NCBI GenBank assembly: GCA_032622095.1
Contig: CP136065.1
Span: 37,544,732-37,608,731, forward strand
Direction: 5' to 3'
Source of the DNA: Siphonodentalium dalli
Taxonomy: Eukaryota; Mollusca; Scaphopoda; Gadilida; Siphonodentaliidae
DNA length: 64,000 bases
Shown here one piece after another: positions 57,733 to 64,000 of this stretch. The position numbers and the translations under genes are program-made. A model generated the notes under the pieces. The model was not told where the DNA came from. It worked only from the letters and a program-made list of their open reading frames with translations, and did no database searches. The first letter of the stretch is position 1. Every line of letters starts with the position of its first letter.

Positions 57733-58805
57733 GTCATGTTCGTTATGTTCACTTTTATTAGTAATCACAGTATTCAGTAACCAAACCCATCTAGTAATTT
57801 ATCTGATCTGCGATTTTGAAAATCCCCCGATTCCTACCGAAAGATATTCGGCATTAGTCAGCTTGAGGTCTGGGTGTATTCTGCACATACTCCAAACAGA
57901 TCCCCGATTTGTAACATACTCGAGCTACGAGACATAATTCTAATCCATACATGCCAAGTTTCATAAATATATTTCGCCGTATTAAAGGAACAAACACTAC
58001 AGTCAAGTCGAAACATGAAATATGCACCTCTTTAAGCACTCTATCAAATGGCATTGAATGATAGTGCAGTGAACCTGAGTGTAGCATGCTGGAATTGATG
58101 TTTCAACTATACTTCTAATATTTCGGTACGGTACTTAATATTGGGCCAACTATCAAGGATGTGGAATTGCGCTGTCAGTCAGAATCAAAGCCGAATTAAA
58201 TTTCGTTGATATTTCACTCCGATCACAAACAAATAATTATCATAATATTAATAGCAGACGACTAAACAAAATTCCCGTTGTTTGGCGAGACTTTGAGTCT
58301 GAGATCCTGGGTGTCTTTTTGGCAGTTTAAGAGATTCTGGGTGTCTTTTTGACAGAAACCATGCGACAATGACCTATTCAGCATTAATAATGCTCTTAAA
58401 ATGTTGCATTCATGTGTTTGGTTATTGTGATTACTAACAAAAGTGAACATAAATCTTTATTTTGACTCCATCAAATTTGGGGAAAATTGGGTTAGCAAAG
58501 TCCTTAAATGGATTCAAATTTTAATCCATTGGCACACTCTGCATGTTCCATCAATTTATTATTATATATAGAAAATTTACAGGCATGTTTAACACCTGTA
58601 TTACTATTAGCCTACTTTAGCCTACTCTTTGCATGAATCCATGCATCATATAGACCACATCCCTCACCCAATCATTGATCAAAGTTTATATTAGCAATAG
58701 GCAACCACGGACAAGAATGATAATGCGCCAATTTCTGGAATTCGAAATATGATAACATCACCAGGAAAACTCAAAGAGCCTGGTGACCATATATTGCATT
58801 AATCA
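57733..58805. other. No recognisable gene
   Basis: Short frames only. A short direct repeat (CTGGGTGTCTTTTTG--AG) lies at 58307 and 58336. Confidence 0.45.
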
Positions 58806-58849
58806 GGTACATTTTTCCTCCACTACGCATTTTGTAACAGTGTTACAAG

Positions 58850-59042
58850 TGTTATAAATGTTACAAATGATTTAAAGTCCCAGTAGAAAAACGCAGCCTA
58901 TGTTATTTCTACTGTCTCAATGTAGCGACGTCACATGTTACAAAGCATTACAAGTGTTGCATTATTCTGAGATACCAGAGAGAGACCGTTCGTAGACAGG
59001 TGTTACAAATGTTACAAATGACTTAAAGTCCCAGTAGAAATA
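58850..59042 (+). repeat. Direct repeat pair GTTACAAATGTTACAAATGA
   Basis: The ~45-bp block ending ATTTAAAGTCCCAGTAGAAA occurs at about 58850-58890 and 58997-59040 (one substitution), in the left part of the 58.8-kb element. Confidence 0.85.
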
Positions 59043-59394
59043 AAATATGTGTTCTCATGCACTTTTCAGACAATAAAATCTCAATTTTTAGATGCGAGAA
59101 GGAGTCTGTTTCTATTTATTTTTTTTCTCAAAATATGGAAAACAAACTCCAGGAAAACAGAATTTTCCTTGTTACAATCCAAATTTTTTTAAATTCCTTT
59201 ATTTGCGCTTTAGCACAATTCCTGTATTTACGCTTTAAAACTCAATTAACAAAACAAATATAGTTTAAACTTATATATAAAAAAAAAAGATTTATAAATA
59301 AGTCCAATTAATAAAAAAATATGTGTTCTTATGCACCTAACTCATCATTGAAAGTTTTGTTAAAAAAGCTTTGTCTAAAATATTGGATTGGGTG

Positions 59395-59900
59395 ACAGAT
59401 TTGTTAAAATGGATCACAAAGTTAAATAAGGGCAGTGCCAGAGACATAACTATTTCACCAGATAGTAATTCTTAAAATATGTTTGCAAGAACTAGTTGGC
59501 TTATTTAACATGGAATGTTGATCTTGTTTGATCAAGACTGTTGTTGAATTTTTTTTTAATGGGGTTACCTGGTCAAATAGGGGGCAAGCGAAGGACAGTT
59601 TTTCTCTTAATATGCTTCCTTCACAAGGACCATCAGGTCTATTTTACTGATATTTAGTATTAATACGAAGAGTTCTTTGGTGTCTAGGGTTAAAATTTAT
59701 TCTGATGGGTTCACCAGGTTAAATAGAGTGGGACCAGGGACATACGATAACTATATGTCTCTATAGTAGTTCCTAAAATGTCTTCTCAAGAGAGGTTGGA
59801 CTATTTAGATTACATATATTGTAGTATGGAGGATCCTTTAGTGACTGAGATTCAGATTTGTTAAAATGAGGGCAACCTGTCAAGAAATGGCGGGGCTGTT
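59395..59900 (+). repeat. Degenerate ~150-bp tandem repeat
   Basis: Four diverged units start at TTTGTTAAAATG near 59399, 59545, 59690 and 59852. Each is followed by GGTTACCTGGTCAAATAG-GG-like text, AGGGACATAAC and TAGTTCTTAAAATAT-T words. Confidence 0.6.
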
Positions 59901-60251
59901 GGGAGTTAACACATTTGTATCTAATAAATTCATATATAACACAATATACTGCTATATGTAGCATTGACTTCATTATACAATATTTTGTCCATTTATACAT
60001 GTAGGTGAAAATTTATGCTATATTTTGAGAAAAGGAATGAGGAAAAAATGTTCAGTCTGAAAAAAAAAATTCATTTAAGCTGATGACCCACCCATCCCTC
60101 CCTAAGTGTCCGAATTTTTTTCTGCCTCACCCTGCATGTGCAAAACAATAATAACTAAATGAAAAACAAAATAATATATAAATATAACAATATACTAGTA
60201 AATATTAACATTTTTTTTACAAAAGATGTGACTCGATCATACAAGCCTGCA

Positions 60252-60692
60252 CAGTGTGGCTGTCATTTGCAGAATTACATGTAGGTCCCCAGAGGGTGAA
60301 TTTAGTGATGCTATCCCACAAAGTAGGCTAGCATCACAAAATTCACCATCTGGATACCTCATCTGCTTAGCCATCATCTTCTGGAAGGTATCTTTAGTCT
60401 CAAGTTAACATTGTTTTTAATTACGTTTTCCCTTGTGAGAAGTTTTTATTTCCCCTATAAATTTCCAGAAGTTAAATTCGTAATTGAGGCGACTAATTTG
60501 GGGGAACATGACCAACTTCAACTGGGGAATTTCAATCTGATCCTAGGTTTCTAATAGTAGTTGAGGCCTAAGCAGAATGAGGTTCCCGAAGGGTGAGTTT
60601 GGTGATGCTTATAAGCCCACTATGTGAGATAGTATCAATAAATTCACCCTCTGGGGGGGGGGGGGGGGGCTCATTCTGCAAATGACACACTA
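60252..60692. mobile_element. MITE C, copy 3 (long form)
   Basis: Inverted ends AGTGTGGCTGTCATTTGCAG and CTGCAAATGACACACT. The left hairpin is AGAGGGTGAATTTAGTGATG with AGCATCACAAAATTCACC; the right hairpin starts GCAGAATGAGG and is enlarged by a run of about 19 Gs (60646-60669). The ~200-bp spacer ends in TTGAGGCCTAAGC, also found in copy 2. Inserted in the 58.8-kb element. Confidence 0.8.
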
Positions 60693-60962
60693 AATATTTG
60701 CAGACTTGGACTCATACCCCCTCTAAAGTCAAAATGCTCCCTCTGGTCTCTTTAAGTAAGACAGTTTGTGATATATGTGGGCACTGTTTATAGTATCTCT
60801 GGTATCTCAGAAATCATATGAAGTAAGATCGATGCCAAGAATATGCATATTGTAACACTTGTAACATTTGTAAAGGTGTTACAAAATGCCCTAGTGGAGG
60901 AAAAATGTACCGGTGTAACAGGATATCTCCCCCCCTGGATATCTCCCCCCCCCCCGGGGGGG

Positions 60963-60982
60963 AAGATATCCTAGGATATCTT
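60963..60982. repeat. Perfect 20-bp palindrome in a C/G tract
   Basis: AAGATATCCTAGGATATCTT equals its own reverse complement. It lies between long C runs, at the left edge of the FB4 region, and its halves are the same GATATCCTG words that recur in FB4. Confidence 0.95.
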
Positions 60983-61189
60983 ACCCCCCACCCTGGATAT
61001 TTCCCCCCCCCCCATGTACGACTAAAAAATAATTTCACTCATTTGATATCGTTAGGTTCTGAAATGGCCAGAAAAATGTTTTTTGAGATTAAAATTTTTT
61101 TGATTTTTTATTTTGACAAAATTATTGTTTTCACGAATTTTATTGTCTTTTTTTCTTCTTTCAAATGTCCAGGCTTGGATAATATTCCA

Positions 61190-64000
61190 CCACCCCCCCC
61201 CCCCTCCACCCAGCACCTACATGACAAAAAAATCATCTTATGGTTTTATTGCTTATTTTGCTTTATATATTCATGAGTCAGGGTTTGGGGTGGGGGGAAG
61301 ATGTCCAGGTCAGGATAACTCCCCCCCCAACCCAGCACCTACATGACAAAAAAATAATCTAATGGTTTTATCGCTCGTTTTGCTTTATATAGTCATGAAA
61401 CAGCGAGAAATTAACTTCTTCTGACAACAAGTTGTTTGAGTCAGGGTTTGGGGTGGGGGGGGGGGAGATGTCCAGGTCAGGATATCTCCCCCCCCCCACC
61501 CAGCACCTACATAACAAAAATATAATCTTATGGTTTTATCGCTTGTTTTGCTTTATATAGTCATGAAACAGCGAGAAATTAACTTCTTCTGAGAACAAGT
61601 TGTTTGAGTCAGGGTTTGGAAGGGGGAAATGTCCAGGTCAGGATATCTCCCCCCCCCCCCCCACCCAGCACCTACATGACAAAAAAATAATCTTATGGTT
61701 TTATCGCTTGTTTTGCTTTATATAGTCATGAAACAGCGAGAAATTAACTTCTTCTGAGAACAAGTTGTTTGAGTCAGGGTTTGGGGTGGGGGGGGGAAGA
61801 TGTCCAGGTCAGGATATCTTCCCCCCCACCCAGCACCTACATGACAAGAAAATAATCTTATGGTTTTATCGCTCGTTTTGCTTTATATAGTCATGAAATA
61901 GCGAGAAATTAACTTCTTCTGACAACAAGTTGTTTGAGTCAGGGTTTGGGGTGGGGGGGGGAAGATGTCCAGGTCAGGATATCTTCCCCCCCCCCACCCA
62001 GCACCTACATGACAAAAATATAATCTTATGGTTTAATCGCTTGTTTTGCTTTATATAGTCATGAAACAGCGAGAAATTAACTTCTTCTGAGAACAAGTTG
62101 TTTGAGTCAGGGTTTGGGGGGGGGGGAAGATGTCCAGGTCAGGATATCTTCCCCCCCCCCACCCAGCACCTACATGACAAAAAAATAATCTTATGGTTTT
62201 ATCGCTCGTTTTGCTTTATATAGTCATGAAACAGCGAGAAATTAACTTCTTCTGACAACAAGTTGTTTGAGTCAGGGTTCCCCAGCACCTACATGACAAA
62301 AAAATAATCTTATGGTTTTATCGCTTGTTTTGCTTTATATAGTCATGAAACAGCGAGAAATTAACTTCTTCTGAGAACAAGTTGTTTGAGTCAGGGTTTG
62401 GGGTGGGGGGGGGAAATGTCCAGGTCAGGATATCTTCCCCCCCCCCCACCCCAGCACCTACATGACAAAAAAATAATCTTATGGTTTTATCGCTTGTTTT
62501 GCTTTATATAGTCATGAAACAGCGAGAAATTAACTTCTTCTGAGGACAAGTTGTTTGAGTCAGGGTTTGGGGTGGGGGGGGGGGGAAGATGTCCAGGTCA
62601 GGATATCTTCCCCCCCACCCAGCACCTACATGACAAAAAAATAATCTTATGGTTTTATCGCTTGTTTTGCTTTACATAGTCATGAAGCGGCGAGAAATTA
62701 ACTTCTTCTGACAACAAGTTGTTTGAGTCAGGGTTTGGGGTGGGGGGGGGGAAATGTCCAGGTCAGGATATCTTCCCCCCCCCACCCAGCACCTACATGA
62801 CAAGAAAATAATCTTATGGTTTTATCGCTCGTTTTGCTTTATATAGTCATGAAATAGCGAGAAATTAACTTCTTCTGACAACAAGTTGTTTGAGTCAGGG
62901 TTTGGGGTGGGGGGGGGGGAGATGTCCAGGTCAGGATATCTCCCCCCCCCCCACCCAGCACCTACATGACAAAAAAATAATCTTATGGTTTTATCGCTCG
63001 TTTTGCTTTATATAGTCATGAAACAGCGAGAAATTAACTTCTTCTGACAACAAGTTGTTTGAGTCAGGGTTTGGGGTGGGGGGGAAGATGTCCAGGTCAG
63101 GATATCTCCCCCCCCCCCCACCCAGCACCTACATGACAAAAAAATAATCTTATGGTTTTATCGCTCGTTTTGCTTTATATAGTCATGAAACAGCGAGAAA
63201 TTAACTTCTTCTGACAACAAGTTGTTTGAGTCAGGGTTTGGGGTGGGGGGGAAGATGTCCAGGTCAGGATATCTCCCCCCCCCACCCAGTACCTACATGA
63301 CAAAAAGATAATCTTATGGTTTTATCGCTCGTTTTGCTTTATATAAGAAACAGCGAGAAATTAACTTCTTCTGAGAACAAGTTTTTTGAGTCATGTAGGT
63401 GGCGGGTGGGGGTGGATATCCTGACCTACCTGGACATCTCCCCCCCCCCCCACCCCAAACCCTGACTCTAAAAACTTTTTCTCAGAAGAAGTTAATTTCT
63501 CGCCGTTTCATGACTAGATAAAGCAAAACAAGCGATAAAACCATAAGATGATTGTTTTGTCATGTAGGTGGGGGGGGGGGAAGATATCCTGACCTGGACA
63601 TCTTCCCCCCACCCCAAACCCTGACTCAAAACACTTTTTCTCAGAAGAAGTTAATTTCTCGCCGTTTCATGACTAGATAAAGCAAAACAAGCGATAAAAC
63701 CATAAGATTATTTTTTTGTCATGTAGGTGCTGGGTGGGGGGGAAGATATCCTGACCTGGACATCTCCCCCCCCCCCCCACCCCAAACCCTGACTCAAACA
63801 ACTTGTTCTCAGAAGAAGTTAATTTCTCGCTGTTTCAAGACTATATAAAGCAAAACAAGCGATAAAACCATAAGATTATTTTTTTGTCATGTAGGTGCTG
63901 GGTGGGGGGGGGGGGGGGGAGATATCCTGACCTGGACATTTCCCCCCCCCCCCCACCCCAAACCCTGACTCAAACAACTTGTTGTCAGAAGAAGTTAATT
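61190..64000. mobile_element. FB4: ~165-bp tandem array inverting at ~63.4 kb (open at window end)
   Basis: CCCAGCACCTACATGACAAA recurs near 61209, 61333, 61499, 61668, 61828, 61998, 62163, 62282, 62453, 62618, 62789, 62959, 63124 and 63289. Each is followed by TAATCTTATGGTTTTATCGC, GAAACAGCGAGAAATTAACT, TGAGTCAGGGTTTGGGGTGG, a G run, GTCCAGGTCAGGATATC and a C run. From about 63400 the units run in reverse complement (four seen). Between the G and C runs each unit can fold as GGTGGGGGGG-AAGAT/ATCTT-CCCCCCCACC with a ~14-base loop. Apart from homopolymer length the units are nearly identical, so the array is young or homogenised. The far end lies beyond the window, so element status is inferred from FB1-FB3. 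Confidence 0.8.

Larger units (their letters stand above)
58806..60911. mobile_element. 2.1-kb inverted-repeat element without ORF
   Basis: GGTACATTTTTCCTCCACTA then GCATTTTGTAACA at 58806 faces its complement ending at 60911. Arms extend about 65 bp, with TTACAAGTGTTA words inside. There is no transposase frame; the interior holds a degenerate ~150-bp tandem repeat and a nested MITE C. No target-site duplication is apparent (flanks AATCA and GGTGT). Confidence 0.6.

Overview
The window is eukaryotic, from an animal, most likely a marine invertebrate. It is AT-rich and holds no intact gene I can recognise. Its recognisable coding relics are all decayed: a FEN1/XPG-like PIN nuclease pseudogene with a cysteine-rich tail, a MADF (Myb/SANT-like) domain, a Mutator-like (MULE) transposase fragment, and the C-terminal tail of a non-LTR retrotransposon. 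LINE 3' ends and a tRNA-like SINE head support a metazoan. I cannot fix the phylum; a mollusc or another lophotrochozoan is a guess.

Layout. 0-9 kb: a TIR-bounded element carrying a dimeric tandem repeat (1609-2924), a 104-bp direct repeat pair (3266/3985), a ~46-54 bp array (4445-5060), a dispersed repeat P (6082-6640) and a ~140-bp array (7405-8640). 8.6-11.4 kb: nothing recognised. 11.4-13.25 kb: a 33-bp minisatellite closed by perfect 18-bp inverted ends, then a GAT microsatellite. 14-27 kb: scattered inverted repeats, LINE fragments, the MADF relic and a ~145-bp degenerate array (23.5-25.6 kb). 27.96-32.34 kb: a 4.4-kb foldback element (FB1) with a 10-bp target-site duplication. 32.9-39 kb: a double-hairpin MITE, a 213-bp palindrome, a SINE head and the nuclease pseudogene. 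39.6-48.3 kb: TTAA-flanked, piggyBac-like hairpin MITEs and a 26-bp minisatellite. 49.1-54.2 kb: a second copy of repeat P, hit by a TTAA MITE and by a 3.55-kb foldback element (FB2). FB2 has 412-bp TIRs, a 9-bp duplication and a MULE transposase relic, and the uninterrupted copy of its insertion site lies at 6.57 kb. 56.6-57.7 kb: foldback FB3. 58.8-60.9 kb: a 2.1-kb inverted-repeat element. 61-64 kb: a ~165-bp G/C-tract array that turns round at about 63.4 kb and runs off the window (FB4).

The main theme is tandem arrays enclosed by inverted termini, seen at least six times with unrelated sequences. For FB1 and FB2 the target-site duplications show that the whole structure moved as a unit, and for FB2 a MULE-type transposase is implicated. 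No pathway or operon is present. The interaction between features is nesting of mobile elements. All homology statements come from reading the sequence and from knowledge of the families; no search was run.
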